NCBI GenBank assembly: GCA_019426215.1
Contig: CM033392.1
Location: 52,751,149-52,815,148 of the forward strand
DNA: 64,000 bases
From: Buddleja alternifolia
Taxonomy: Eukaryota > Streptophyta > Magnoliopsida > Lamiales > Scrophulariaceae
Direction of reading: 5' to 3'
Shown: positions 22,739 to 35,250 of the stretch, one piece after another
Numbering within the stretch: position 1 is the stretch's first letter
Layout of the letters: every line of letters starts with the position of its first letter
Notes under the pieces: generated by a model
Databases searched by the model: none
What the model was told of the DNA's origin: nothing
The model's input: the letters and a program-made list of their open reading frames with translations, nothing else
Made by a program: the position numbers and the translations under genes

Positions 22739-23283
22739 TGATGTGTGTGGATTTCACACCAATAATAATATAAAATATAATATATGAAAATATAGTATAA
22801 GGCACAAAATTAAATGTAAAGAACACAAGAGATTTACGTGGTACGGTCTAATGAAGACCTACGTCCACGGGTGTAAATTGGTTGCTTGGTTTATTCATCC
22901 TCATAGGAGTATTTATACAAGTAATTGATGGATAGGCTAAAATGGTAAGTCAACTATGCTTAAAATACATAAGGTAATAAGAATAAATCATAATCCTTCC
23001 TTCTTAAGCTATATCGATTATGGTATAAATAATGGTTCTGCTGGCATGATCTCTGCAGGTCCGTTTATAGAAAGAATACCATTGATTGATTCTTGTCCAA
23101 TCTTGTTCCCAGACTTGCCTTATATAATATGTTCCACCTGTGCAGGTCAGAGCGGGGCGAACCTCCAGCTGAATGGATTCGGGTAGAATGTCTTCTAGAA
23201 GAGTTCAATTCCATGATCCATTGGGTTTAAGCCTAATGAGCGTTGGGTCCTTATGCTTGGCCCAATATCCCAATTCCACCAAT
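22739..23283 (-). mobile_element. 3' LTR (minus orientation) of a Tat-like gypsy element
   Basis: About 545 bp closely matching 32909-33459. The left edge TGATGTGTGTGG (22739) equals the LTR 3' terminus on the minus strand. The right edge diverges at about 23283, just before the expected CCCACATCA end, so a few terminal bases are lost. It is flanked by (TA)n, which makes the TSD uninformative. Confidence 0.8.
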
Positions 23284-23289
23284 AAAGCT

Positions 23290-23780
23290 TTGTCCCTTGG
23301 TCCATCAATCCCAATAAAGCTTCGTTGGCAATTTTTTGAGTAACACGGCGGAGCATTACTCGGTAAGACAAACCGTTTCATTTTTCTCCCACTTTTGCTT
23401 GTTAGATAGAATATCTTTGAAAAACTTAACATAATTTGACATTTGGAGGATGGTATCAATGAAAGAAATATTGATTCTAACCTCCAAAAGAATCGCCAAA
23501 ATCCGAAGGAAACTCGGATCCATCTCTTTCTTTTTCTTTTTCTGTGCATTTGGGAAGAAAAGACGAATCTCGATGGGAGGAGAAGGCGTTGGAGTCGAAG
23601 AACTAGGTCAGAAAGAAACAAGAGACTGCGCCTGGGCGCTGATATCGGCGCCAAGGCGTGGTCATGACAGCGCTCGAGCGTCGCCTGCAGTGATAAATTT
23701 TCCTAACTGGGTGTGGACGGAGCCTGGGCATCGTCGGACTCACGCCTAGGAGCTGGAGACAATGTTGCATCATTTTCCAA
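23290..23780. other. Junction region with no recognised gene
   Basis: Lies between the Tat-like LTR and the Athila gag end. It contains short GCG/GGCGCC-rich words at 23630-23760 reminiscent of the Athila LTR at 27.9-28.1 kb, possibly a decayed LTR piece. Long overlapping frames on both strands show no family signature. Confidence 0.35.
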
Positions 23781-25028
23781 CTACTTCCCACTTCTTAAAG
23801 CGATTGCATGGCATTGTTCTTTCTGGTTCTTCTCCGTGTCACTTGGTAGAGTAACCGGGACTCTCCCACTTACCCCGGAGGATATTTGACCCATTTGTGT
23901 CCTCATATCCTTCATCTCCATGAACATAACCTTCATCATATTACGGAGTTGATTGATCGACGTATCTAATTTCTTTATATGAGCATCAAGTCGCTCGTCG
24001 ATCGTGGGAGGTCTTACTTGCCCTTGCCCTTGTACATTGAGATTGCCTTGCCTCGGGGGTGGGTTGTTGAAAGGAAGCCTCAGGGTTTGGTAAATTCCCA
24101 GTTGTGCATTTTGTGCAGGGTTGGGTCTCTTTGGAAAATTTTCAGGTACGTGAAAGTTCAACTGATGCCGGTTATGATTCCCAACAAAATTTACCTCTCC
24201 AACCTCCGGTTCCGCGGCAACCGCTTCCCCTAATTCTTGAACACAAGCAATCCTTCAATTTGGTTGAGGGAGCTCATCATCATCTTTAGGGTAAAGTTCA
24301 TCCTCCCTAGCTATTTTGTCAAGTTTAATCCACGCGGACCTACTATCAAGGCCTAAAAGGTCACCACCGGATCCCGCATTGAGTCGGTGTCGAATTTGAG
24401 ATCGAACTCCATTATAAAAGTGTTGCACCTACTCGTCTCATGTATAATTGTGATCGGGGCACTTTCGAAGCATACCCTTGTACCTTACCCAGGCGAATAC
24501 TAAGGACTCATACCTTGTCTGTTTGAACCTTTTGATCTCACTTCTAAGCTCATTGATTCTTGATGGAGGGAAGAATTTGTTGAGAAACTCTTCTACTAGA
24601 TCATCCCATGTTCTAATTGATTGTGGGGGCAACGACTTCTACCAAAGAATCGCCTCATCCTTCAAAGAGAAGTGAAATAATCGGAGGCGGATGGCATCAA
24701 GATCTCATGGGTTAAATTGCATAGTAGAGATCACACTCTCAAAGTGATCTAAGTGGTCATGAGGTGAGTCTCTCGAGTCACCATAAAACGGCTCTGTTTG
24801 AACCATCCCGAACATATGAGAAAAAATGTGGAAATATGGCGTAACAAAGTCCGAAAAGACAACGGGTCCCGGTGTAGCGTGTACCCGGGGTGGTTGATTA
24901 CCACAAACCGATGGAGGTGGTGGTGGAGGTGTCGGTTGCATAGCTTGGATTAGATTTTGCAATCATTCCTTATTTTCCTGGAGATTCATATCGAGAAAGT
25001 TCGGATTCGGATTCAAATTGTTAGCCAT
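23781..25028 (-). pseudogene. Athila-type gypsy gag, decayed
   Basis: On the minus strand the ATG at 25026-25028 is followed by MANNLNPNPNFLDMN, then a TGA at 24963-24965. The frame continues with a proline-rich segment and FYGDSRDSPHDHLDHFE (24.8 kb). Next comes the capsid-like block TWDDLVEEFLNKFFPPS (24.6 kb), NAGSGGDLLGLDSRSAW (24.35 kb), and finally AIALRSGK (about 23.79 kb), the gag-pol border motif of Athila elements. Protease and pol are absent. Stops and small frameshifts separate the blocks. Confidence 0.8.
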
Positions 25029-25088
25029 TTCTTGAGCTCATCTATTAGCCCGAAGAACACGCTCTATCTCAAGCTCCCACTCGTATAG

Positions 25089-26747
25089 TGTTAGGAATCC
25101 CGTACAGGAAAATAGAGAATTGCAGCGAAAGATTCGAGGATTCCTACCGGTAGATCACAAAAATAGATCTGATGATTTTCATAGGTTTCGCGAAAATTTG
25201 AACGAATAAACATACCATTTTGATTCGTTTATTGATTCTGCACAACAGCAATCCTCCAAGGGCTCTTGTCTCTAAAGCTTCACGCGAAACGAGCCTTCCA
25301 AAGATCCTGAAACTCCTCCTTCTTTTACAGTAGTGGACGGCTAGAGAGGAGAGAGGGGAGAGAGTTCTTTTCTTTTTGTGTTGTGTAATGTTATCTTGTC
25401 ACTTAGGGTTTGTTCCACTATAGGAGTCCTTTTAAACTCAAATAACTTGTGAAGCAAGTTGGAGGCTACTCCAAAAAGCCCTAAGTGGCCGCCCCACCTA
25501 GGGTTGCCTTGGACTGGGTGGGCTTTTAATTTGCTTGTCTAATTTCTAGCCCATCTATATATATTTAAATTTAAATCCAATTTAAATATAATATATACTA
25601 TTAATTCATTCCAATTAATTAATGTACTAATCAAATAATTTAATTTAATGTAATTAAATTAAATATTTAATTAATTGATTTAATCTAATTCAATCAATCA
25701 GTCCATTTAATTATTTCTAAAAGATTTACACAAAAAGATACATCCCGCTCGTTTCTTATAGCGCGACTCTTTAGGTTCGTCTCAATTGGCAAAGGGAGGA
25801 ATTACCTAAGGATGTGAGTGTCACCCAGCCAATCCCGTGGACTCACATCGTAACCCAATTGAGTACGAAATGAACGAATCATTTTACGAACCTCTTGATC
25901 ATAAATGTCGTATGAGTATAAGTTCTTCACTGACGTATCCCGATCAAGTGAGAGTCATGAAAAATGTCAAACTCACTAAACTTAATATTGTGCATTAGAT
26001 TATAGCATAATGAAATTACCAAACTACCCTCAATGTCCCACATGAGTTAGTTGTTATGTTTTGGCCAAAGACTTATAATTTCATTAGCCTATAATCGCAC
26101 AGGATACTTTCTCGTTTATTATCGAGACAGTGAATCCCATCTTAGCGATCACTGATCAACTGCTACTTGTCTCATTGATATCGCAATTCGAGGTCGACCC
26201 CACCGACGGGTGATATAGGCCTAACTACTCTGGTAACAGATTCAATAATACATGCACATTGATCATGAACCCTCAGGTCTAAGGCTCACGCATACTATTA
26301 CGATCAGTAATCCAATCATTGACAGTCACTGAGTAAATACCCATGTGATCGGATTACTACGAGCCGTGTTCGAATATGTCAATTCCATTGACATATCTAT
26401 GATACTTGTTCCCACTATCCCTATAGTGTTCGACTGGCACTCATCGTCAGAGCATGTGTCATACAAGTCGAATCTTAATGCCCAATTAAGATTCTTTGAC
26501 TTGTGAACCCTTTTAAGTGATAAGGTGTAAGACTCTTCCCATGCCACGTCTTTATTCCATAAAGGGCAAAGAGTCAAACCTTTATTCACATGGACTATAT
26601 GTTCAATACTTATTTAGATGCCATAAAGATTTATATGAACAAAATACAGATGCCTTTATTAATATCATTTTAATAGTTTGTACAACATAATAAGATACCC
26701 TAATCTAACTATTTGTGCTCATTGGCATCTAGGGCATATACCTAACA
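25089..26747. mobile_element. Solo LTR (1659 bp) nested in the Athila leader, TSD TATAG
   Basis: It begins TGTTAGGAATCCC and ends ATACCTAACA. TATAG lies on both sides (25084-25088 and 26748-26752). It sits between the Athila gag start and the Athila PBS, so it inserted after Athila. The interior has no ORF of interest. The TGTTAGG...CCTAACA terminus resembles Copia LTRs. Confidence 0.9.
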
Positions 26748-26914
26748 TATAGGGGCTCGTTGGAGGAGCGGGTCATGCACCTCAAGCCGAACCTATCAAT
26801 TAAGCACAAGAAACAAAATTAGACTAATACGAAAATAAAATAAAAGCAAGAAATAAACAACAAACTAAGAATTATGGAAATGGAAACGAAAATCAAAGAC
26901 TAAAAATAAACAAG

Positions 26915-26931
26915 TCTCGGCAACGGCGCCA
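26915..26931 (-). other. Athila primer-binding site (tRNA-Asp type)
   Basis: On the minus strand, TGGCGCCGTTGCCGAGA starts seven bases after the LTR end at 26938. It is complementary to the 3' end of plant tRNA-Asp with one or two mismatches, as usual for Athila. Confidence 0.85.
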
Positions 26932-26937
26932 AAAACT

Positions 26938-28311
26938 TGACACGCTAAATGCTAACATGCGTAATAACAAGTGCACTAGTCGTGATAGTAATAAAAGTGG
27001 ACGAAAAGTCCGGGTTGTCGAACCACGGAAACTTGAATTCTAGTTTATGATTTTATAACGAAAAAGAACAACTAAAATAAAGGTAAATTGAAGGTAAAAC
27101 ACGTAAAATAAGAACGAAGACACACGAAGGATTTAAAGCCAAATATAAAGGGAGACTAAGGCACATGCTAGGTCCAAATTGCTCAATTATACTTATAAAG
27201 GCTCTCATTGAAGGATTACGCTTATGTTGCTATGGTGAAAGCTCCTTGGGTAGAGAATAACCGATGTCTCGCGCTAAACTCCTATGCTTGAATGACGTTT
27301 TTGTAAGTATATCTACTCGAAAATCTAATCACTAAACATGCATTAACGCACTAGAGCTCACTCGATTTAGATCGAACGACTTCACCGGGGAATCTTTACC
27401 CATATGTGTAGGGCAATTCCTCATTGGTTGCGGGTTATGGTGTGAATTTTGTGCACCCTAAGTCAATTTTCTCTCGAAATATTCACCTAGGCATAAGATT
27501 CTAACATATGGTGATCAAGCATACGCAAGACAAACACAAACACAAATTCACACCATATAACAACATAAAAATAAATTCAACAATCCTCTATTATAAGCAT
27601 AAATCACAATTTGGCCTTACATGGCCCTAGTCTTACAAGTTTAGCTCATAATCGATAGCATAAAAGACATAAATGGATTCATATACATATTCATGGACAT
27701 AAATGAAAATGAAAAGCTATTAAAACTCCCTAAATGGTGAATGATGATGGATCTTCAAGTTGAATCTTCAAGCCGCAAGCTAATCTTCCTACTTGATCTC
27801 TCCAAGTGATGAAAAAGTGGCCCAAAAACCCAAAAAAAGTGCCTTGAATCCCCAGGAGTTCGAACCCCTCTTCCAAGCTAAAAACTGACTTTTATACACT
27901 TAGAAAACGGTTATGTCGGCACCTAAGCGCGGCCCATATGGCGCCTAGGCGCGGCCTATGTGTCGTACTTTTCTTGGGGGATAAGTCCGACGACGCTCAG
28001 GCGTGGCATAAAGGTGCTCAGGCGCAGACAAGACAGAGCCTAGGCGCAGGAATGGTGGCGCCTAGGCGCAGTCTTCAGGATGCTGAACTTGCTTGCTTCT
28101 TGTCCGGCGCCTGGGCGTGGTTATATTGGCGCCTGAGCGCGGTCAACAGGCTTGAACTTGTGTCGTGCATCATTTTTTGCCCTTTTCTTCGTGTGCTCTC
28201 GTTGATCGCCTGAAATCACTTAACACCCCGATTAAATGTAAATGCGGCATGATTTAGGCGATAAATGAATTCAAAGCATAAGCATAAAAACACGTAAAAA
28301 TGCCTCTTACA
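26938..28311 (-). mobile_element. 5' LTR of the Athila element
   Basis: On the minus strand it starts TGTAAGAGGC at 28311 and ends GCGTGTCA at 26938, followed by the PBS. A TATA-like TGTATAAAAG lies at about 27893-27902 (reverse strand). Directly upstream in U3 (27910-28145) is an array of GCGCCTAGGCGC-like palindromes. The 3' LTR was not found. Confidence 0.75.
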
Positions 28312-28417
28312 GGCAGCTTGTTGCTGAGGCTACCCTTCCTAATTTAGCTAATGTTATTCCTTTCTTTTGCTTGCAAAGTAAGTTTCCTTCCTTCATAAGT
28401 TGTGCTTTTGAACAAGC

Positions 28418-28722
28418 GCGTGTACTCCTCTCTCATATTTTCTCCTTCTCTTCACCTGCCCAGGTTGGGGTGCCCAACCTCCCAGATCATCTTCATCATC
28501 CAGGTCTAGCAGACGCACGTGACTTCCCTCTAGAGCTTAAGTAACTTTTTCTGAGACGCATTGTCTCCTGCGCGTGTACTCCTCTCTCATATTTTCTCCT
28601 TCTCTTCACCTGCTCAGGTTTGGGTGCCCAACCTCCCAGATCATCTTCATCATCCAGGTCAAGACGACGCACGTGACTTCCCTATAGAGCTTAAGTAACT
28701 TTTTCTGAGACGCATTGTCTCC
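28418..28722 (+). repeat. Tandem duplication, about 150-bp unit, two copies
   Basis: The block beginning GCGTGTACTCCTCTCTCAT and containing TGGGGTGCCCAACCTCCCAG recurs immediately downstream (second copy from about 28571), with few differences. It is in the interior of the Tat-like element; no gene recognised. Confidence 0.85.
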
Positions 28723-28729
28723 TTTCTCT

Positions 28730-29580
28730 CCTTTATTTTCTAGATATATACTTCGGTCTTTTGGCCTGCTTGCCTGAATTGCTGATGTTGTTTGTGATAC
28801 CAGGTATAGGTCCTCCAATCCTACTAAAGAATCTTCCTTCTCTAGGTCCAGCTGCTCTATCTGTAGTATCTGTAGTTGATTAGCCTGTGGTAGCTATGGC
28901 TACCCAACCTGCAGCTGTGGAAAATCTACATCCAGATGGTGCTAACATTACTCCTTATATTGCTGCTGGGATCGAACCCGCATAGTAGACTTTCTTCTTT
29001 TCAAGAACATTGGTTTTGAATGGGCATGTGTAGGCCTAAACAATTTCATTTCTTTTACTTTTTGTTATTTTCGTACCTGCCCAAGTTAGGCTAGGCACCT
29101 TCTTGCTCTTCTCCCTGCTAAGGTTTTATGAATTTGCTATTGGTATATTTTTCTCATCTTGGCTGAGTTTCCCAGGTTAGGTTAAGAACATTCTCGGCCT
29201 TTCCACAGCTTGGGATTTGTTTTGTGTTTGAGACTTGTACTGCACAGCTTTGCCTTTGCCTTACCTGCCTTGTTTCACAAAATCAAAAAATAGAACCGAA
29301 CTTGCTCTACCGCCTCAGAGGAGTAGGTTAGCCTTAGAGTTAATTCATCACAAGATAAATTTAGTAGCATAAACAATGAATCAAATTGCTATAAAATATT
29401 GTGCTCATAAAATTGTCATAAAATATCGTGACCATACCTCTATCGTGGCATTTCAAACATTTCCTCTGAATTTCTTGTGGAATCCGACATCCAATATTTC
29501 TCACAAAAAATCAAACGAAATTTATTAGTTTCCAGGTGGTACCTACTAGACCTACACTGAGCTATAGCTACAGCTGGGTC
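28730..29580. other. Interior of the Tat-like element, no recognised gene
   Basis: CT-rich non-coding sequence. A short plus-strand frame near 28893-28985 (MATQPAAVENLHPDG) ends in TAG and shows no family signature. Confidence 0.4.
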
Positions 29581-29589
29581 AGGTGGTCC

Positions 29590-29975
29590 ACTTTCTGCAA
29601 TCGTGGGGACTTACTTCTCATCCACCGTCAATTCTTAGTAATTACTTGACACATATAATCGTGGGGACTTGCACTATCATTGTGCAATCATGGGGACTTA
29701 CACTCATTCTCTCTCTTATGCAATCGTGGGGACTTGCATCCATTCTTTCTCTTATGCAATCGTAGGGACTTGCATCCATTCTTTCTCCTATGCAATCGTG
29801 GGGATTTGCATCGGGAACAAACACCATTTTCCAGGTGCGTACAATTGTGATGACTTGTACCACCTCTGTGCAATCGTGGAGACTTGCACATGGGATCGAA
29901 CTCCCGTCATTAGGTGCGTACAATCGTGGGGACTTGCACCGCAACTATTCAATCGTGGGGACTTGCATTTACCTC
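29590..29975 (+). repeat. Tandem array with core CAATCGTGGGGACTTGCA
   Basis: About ten units of 36-60 bp share the core CAATCGTGGGGACTTGCA and variable spacers such as TCCATTCTTTCTCTTATG. Some spacers are multiples of three, but no long uninterrupted frame remains. It lies in the Tat-like element interior. Confidence 0.85.
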
Positions 29976-30559
29976 TTGCCTTATATCCCCTTTTTCTCCC
30001 TCCATACCAAAATTTTCCTAGACGGGCTAGGGTGGCCAGCCCATACCGTAGGTATCCTTCGTTATGTCCCACATTCTCCGAATTTCCCTCCTTGTTTCAC
30101 CTCCATCCTTATGGCTACCCGTTCCTCCTTATTGCTCCGAACCCCGGTCTTCCTTAGGGTAGGTCCGTAAATGTTCCCGAGGTCCTACCACTCCTTATTT
30201 TTCCCTGTCCAGGCGACCATTTGATCTGTAGGCAAATTATCCATGCCTAGACAAATGTTGGCCACCTACCCAGATGGTACAGTCCTGAAAAGACAAAAAA
30301 TCATAAATTCACGAAGACAAATATTAGTCAAAATTGTAAGTCCTGCAAAAAACCCTATAAAAGTCTCAGTAAGTGTAACTTTTTAATCCTAATTAAATAA
30401 TATTACAACTTAGTTTATGATGTGGATAGACAGCTATGCACATGATGCGTAGATGATGCCAGACCATGCCTATGATGCGCACACAATGTTATACTCATGA
30501 TACCTAAATGATGTCCACGGAGGAGATTTGTTACGGAACTTTTTACGTTTTCTTTCGGT

Positions 30560-31790
30560 CATGCAAAGACCTAACCTGGATTCCCACATTTGCTGAGCAG
30601 CATGAGCTGCCTCAGCTATTACCATCTTTTTTCGTCTTTGCTGAGCAGCATGAGCAGTCTTAGCTATTACCGCCTTTGCTGAGAATCATGAGTTGCTCCT
30701 ACTATCCAACTTTTTCTCACCTTTGCCGGGCAGCTTGAGCTGCTTCAGCTATCCAACTTTTTCCCACCTTTGTTGGGCAGCCTGAGCTACCTCAGCTATC
30801 CAACTTTTTACCACCTTTGCTGGGAAGCCTGAGCTGCTTCAGCTATCCAACTTTTTCCCACCTTTGCTGGGCAGCCTGAGTTGCCTCATTTATTCAACTT
30901 TTTCCCACCTTTGCTGGGCATCCTGAGCTGCCTCAGCTATCCAAATTTTTCCCACCTTTGCTAGGCAGCCTTCAACTATCCAAATTTTTCCCACCTTTGC
31001 AGGCTGCCTCAGCTATCCAACTTTTTCTCACCTTTGCTAGGTAGCCTGAGCTACCTCAGCTATTCAACTTTTTTCCACCTTTGCTGGGCAGCCTGAGCTG
31101 CTTCAGCTATTGCCGCCTTTGTTGAGCAGCCTTAACCGCTTCAGTTATTACCGTCATTTGTTGAGCAGCCTTAGCTGCTTCAGCTATTCCCACCTTTTCA
31201 GACCTTTGCTAAGGAGCATAAGCTACTCCAGTTATTTTGACTTTATGATTTTGATGAGCAGCATGAGCCACTCCATCTATCCGACTTTTCCCAACTTTTT
31301 CCCATATGTGCTGAGCAACATAAGCCGCGTCAGCTATTACTATTCTTTGATGAGCAACCTAAGATGTTTCAGCTATTACCGTCTTTTGCTAAGTAGCCTT
31401 AGCCGTTTCAGCTATTACCGTCCTTTGCTGAGCAGCCTTAGCCGCTTCAGCTATTACCGTCCTTTGCTAAGCAGCCTTAGCCGCTTCAGCTATTTCCCAC
31501 CTTTGTTGGGCATCCTTAGCAGCTTCAGCTATTACCGTCCTTTGCTGAGCAGCCTTAGCCGCATCAGCTATTACCGTCCTTTGCTGAGCAGTCTTAGCCG
31601 CTTCAGCTATTACCGTTCTTTGTTGGGCATCCTGAGCTGCTTCAGCTATTTCCCACCTTTGCTGGGCAGCCTGAGCTGCTTCAGCTATTGGCCCCTTTGT
31701 TGAGAAGCCTTATCCGCTTCAGCTATTACCGTCCTATGCTGAGCAGCCTTAGCTGCTTCAGCTATTTCCCACCTTTGCTTCAGGTATGCT
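30560..31790 (-). repeat. Degenerate tandem array of 39- and 48-bp units, probably gag-derived coding repeats
   Basis: Some 25 units built on the plus-strand words CTTTGCTGAGCAGCC and GCTTCAGCTAT. On the minus strand the 39-bp unit reads IAEAAKAAQQRTV and the 48-bp unit adds three residues (AEAAQAAQQRWEKSWI). Both lengths are multiples of three, which suggests expansion under coding constraint in a helical gag segment. Indels now break the frame (for example near 31690). It lies about 1.1 kb downstream (minus strand) of the PBS, where gag is expected. Confidence 0.7.
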
Positions 31791-31799
31791 CCGGTTACA

Positions 31800-32888
31800 C
31801 TTTCTTACCTGGCTCGCCACACCTGGATTTTCCATACTTTCACAGCTAGCTCCCCAACGCCTTGATTCATCATCGATCTATAAAAATGACTTCATAAAAA
31901 GATTAAAACAAACCATGTATTCCCGATTTATGCTTTTAGAAGAATGAAAATATGAGTGGGATTTAGAGATTCTCCCTTTCATACAGGCTTCCCTGTATCT
32001 TGCAGTAGGCCCAAAAATTGAAGGTTACAATAATATACACATGGAAAATATCCTAACTTATACTCTACTGTTTTCTTCGTGGAAAATGAATAATATAATA
32101 GGATAAGAGAGTCCGACTTGTCCTAATTACATATGTGATAGGATTAATCTATTAAAACAATTAAATAATAGAAGATATGATTACCACATATTTCCAAGTA
32201 TCAGAATAGTGATTAAAATTTCCGTAACATGTTGGATAGACATGTTCGAATGAATGATTTGTCAACCAAACTTACCGAATTTAGACAATTATTTGCGAAG
32301 GAGTAATATGAAACTGTATCACCCAACAAAATTCGATCTTTCAATATGCCCTTATATTAATTTTTCATCGTTTAGATAACGAAATGAAATATGGTATACA
32401 AAATTTTGTCATTTGTCGCCTGCGCCCATAATTCCAATTTTCTTACGAAATTTATCTAAACCCAAACTTGTAAATGGGTGCATGATATAATTAAGTAAAC
32501 CATACATTTTTGGAATCAATTTTTGTTGCCGTACAATTTTAAGTAATTGGATCTTATTAGTGGGCCTAGCCAGTTATATGAGTTGAAAGAAAATCTCAAA
32601 CTACAGAAGACATATTTTGTTTTATAACCATTAATCCCACCATGATGGAATTTCATGATTTATAGATTAGTTCGTCATGCCTGAAATCATATATTTAAGA
32701 AATGCATAAAAATTGAAACTATAAACCTGTTAGCTCAAAGGTTGTTCTGCGTAGAAAAAATACGTGTATTTTTCTTGAAAAAAAAATTCACAAACTTGGT
32801 TGATCCGTCCGCTAACACCTTGTTCCCCCATCAAACGTGTTATACACAACTTACTTGAAGATGAAAATAACTCATGTCTCGCTCAATA
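31800..32888. other. Leader/interior of the Tat-like element
   Basis: Between the repeat array and the PBS. AT-rich; no ORF or RNA gene recognised. Confidence 0.45.
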
Positions 32889-32889
32889 T

Positions 32890-32906
32890 TCCCACAGACG
32901 GCGCCA
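32890..32906 (-). other. Primer-binding site of the Tat-like element
   Basis: On the minus strand TGGCGCCGTCTGTGGGA begins two bases after the LTR end (32909). This fixes the 32909-33459 copy as the 5' LTR and the element as minus-oriented. Confidence 0.8.
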
Positions 32907-32908
32907 AT

Positions 32909-33457
32909 TGATGTGTGTGGGTTTCACAACAATAATAATATGCAATATAATGTATGAAAATATAGTATAAAGCACGAGAGTAAATGTAAAGAACATAAGA
33001 GATTTACGTGATTTGGTCTAATGAAAACCTATGTCCATGAGTGTAAATTGGTTGCCTGGTTGATTCATACTCATAGGGGGTATTTATACAAGTAATTGAT
33101 GGGTAGGCCAAAATGGTAAGTCAACTATGCCTAAAATACATAAGGTAATAAGAATAAATCATAATCATTCCTTCTTAAGCTATATCAATTATGGTATAAA
33201 TAATGGTTCTGCTGGCATGATCTCCGCAGGTCTGTTTATGGATAGTATATCCCTTGATTGATTCTTATCTAATCTTGTTCTCAGGCTTGCCTTATATAGT
33301 ATGCTCCACCTCTGCAGGTCAGGGGCGGGTGAACCTCCAATTGAATGGATTCAGGCAGTATGTCTACAAGAAGAGTTCAATTCCATGATCCATTGGGTTT
33401 AAGCCTAATAAGCGTTGGGTCCTTATGCTTGGCCCAATATCCAAATTTCACCCACAT

Positions 33458-33459
<2 letters not shown>
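32909..33459 (-). mobile_element. 5' LTR (551 bp) of the Tat-like gypsy element
   Basis: On the minus strand it starts TGATGTGGGTGAAA (33459) and ends ACACACATCA (32909). It closely matches 22739-23283. The pair delimits a 10.7-kb element into which the Athila remnant was inserted. The right flank is a (TA)n run. Confidence 0.85.
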
Positions 33460-33489
<30 letters not shown>

Positions 33490-33501
<12 letters not shown>

Positions 33502-34530
33502 CTTCTAATAGAGGTGTTCATGGTTTTCTTAAACCGTACCATGCCGAAATCACGATTTTTTTCGTTAAAGAACTTGGGTTTTGATACAGCCATTACCGTA
33601 CCGATTATTTGGTATGTTTTTTGTTCTATAAATCTTATATTGGTCTAAAACTCTACTATACCATATTCGCCTATATAATAATTTGTTATATTACTTATAT
33701 TAATATACAAGTGATTCTATAAAAAAACAAGAAGGGCAAAATGCACTTCAACCCCTGTAAAATTCACCTTTCAAAAACTAAATCCCCTCCAAGCTTAAAA
33801 AATGGAAACTATGGCCCCTAGAAATTCTAAATATGTAACATGTCATCTTAAAATCAATATTCATGTGAAATATTTGTTGGATATCCAGTCATATATATGT
33901 CAATGAACTTGTAAGGTTATAAATGTCATTTATCATCTTCTGTTCAGGCCAACTACACTTTATAATGTAAATTGACACCAAAAGTGATCAATTGAGAACT
34001 TGAATTCGCAAATGGGCTTTATGCAATCTTGAAAAATATGAATTCTAAGTCAAAAATTAATAATTTTGAAAGAGAAATTATATATCCTAGAAAAAAAAAT
34101 TATTTTGCTGCGAAGATAACGAATAACTTCCGTGACCATAAAAGGTGAATTTTCGAGGGAGCGAAGTGCATTTTGCTCAAAAAATAAACTAAATTTGTTA
34201 TCAAAATGCATCTACTGTTGTTGATCTATGTTGGAAGATCGAACAATATTTATTTTAATGTTTCAAAAGTAAACTACTTGAGTTGGAAGCACTAATTTCA
34301 TTGTCTCTTTAGTTTATTTTACCTATATAATAATATGTAACGAATTGAGTGTTTTATAATAAAGCACCCCAAAATAGTATCGTATTATACCGTACTAGAA
34401 TCGTATGATACCGGATACGGCGGTATCGGTTCAAAAGGACCAATTTTGGTACAAGCTATCCCAAAACCGAAATTATTGGTTTGGTATAAATTTTATGGAA
34501 ATACCAAAAAAAGGGGACCGTGTGCCATGC
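33490..34530. mobile_element. Inverted-repeat element with a nested MITE (33734-34178)
   Basis: Outer parts share inverted 'ACCGTACC / GGTACGG' and 'AAACCG / CGGTTT' style text (33530-33610 against 34380-34480), consistent with an old hAT-type element. The inner MITE has inverted ends GGGCAAAATGCACTTC and GAAGTGCATTTTGC. No coding capacity. Outer ends are not exact. Confidence 0.5.
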
Positions 34531-34539
34531 ACCCCTATG

Positions 34540-35250
34540 TATTTATATTTTATACCCTTAAAAACAAACAAGATTTTCTATTCCAAATCGTATTCCATTT
34601 CCTATTTCATGTGTTTATATGCATGACAAGTGTAAAAAATACATATCACTTATCTATTTATGGAAAAAATCTATACACTTATCACGCAATAAATACATAG
34701 AATAAGATATGGAACACGATTTAGAATAAAAGATCCGATTTGCTGAAAAATAGGGATTGGCGAGTTGGGATCACAACATTACTTTTGAGTGTGAGAGTAT
34801 GTAAAAAGGTATATAATTGGAGAAATTGAAAAAATGAAAAAAAAAATCATTAAATTATGGATGCATTAAAATTCTTTAACATACATTTTAAAGAATTTGA
34901 CACTAATGAAGATGAGAGTACTATTAATTTGGATTTAATTATTATTCTGTTATTTTATGACATGCATGTTATTTTATGACATGCATGTTATTTGACTTTT
35001 CAAACTAAATTTTGATCATGAAAAAGAAAATTCTTTTCCAATTTAAGCCTGAAACAAGACAAAAATCAACTAATTTAATTATATACGAGCTTACTCTTTG
35101 AATCTCTCTAGCTTCTATATTGCGTTTTGCGTATATGCTACTTGATATCTAAGCATTTAACTAAAATCAATAAAAAGAAAAAGTTTAGGTCTTTAAACAT
35201 TAAGATTTATATAGATATATATATACACACACTCAGCATCCTAAGCTATT
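34540..35250. other. AT-rich intergenic DNA
   Basis: No gene seen. A 20-bp word (TTATTTTATGACATGCATG) is directly duplicated at about 34951-34990. Confidence 0.5.

Noticed and set aside
23205..23667. A 149-codon minus-strand frame and plus-strand partners
   Set aside because: They cross the LTR junction near 23283, show no recognisable domain, and are most likely chance frames.
29590..29975. Possible CRISPR-like array (conserved core with variable spacers)
   Set aside because: This is plant nuclear DNA inside a retrotransposon. Spacers are partly repeated and the units vary in length; there is no cas gene or leader.
31110..31703. 197-codon plus-strand Ser/Tyr-rich repetitive frame
   Set aside because: It is the antisense of the tandem array whose codon-like periodicity makes sense only on the minus strand.
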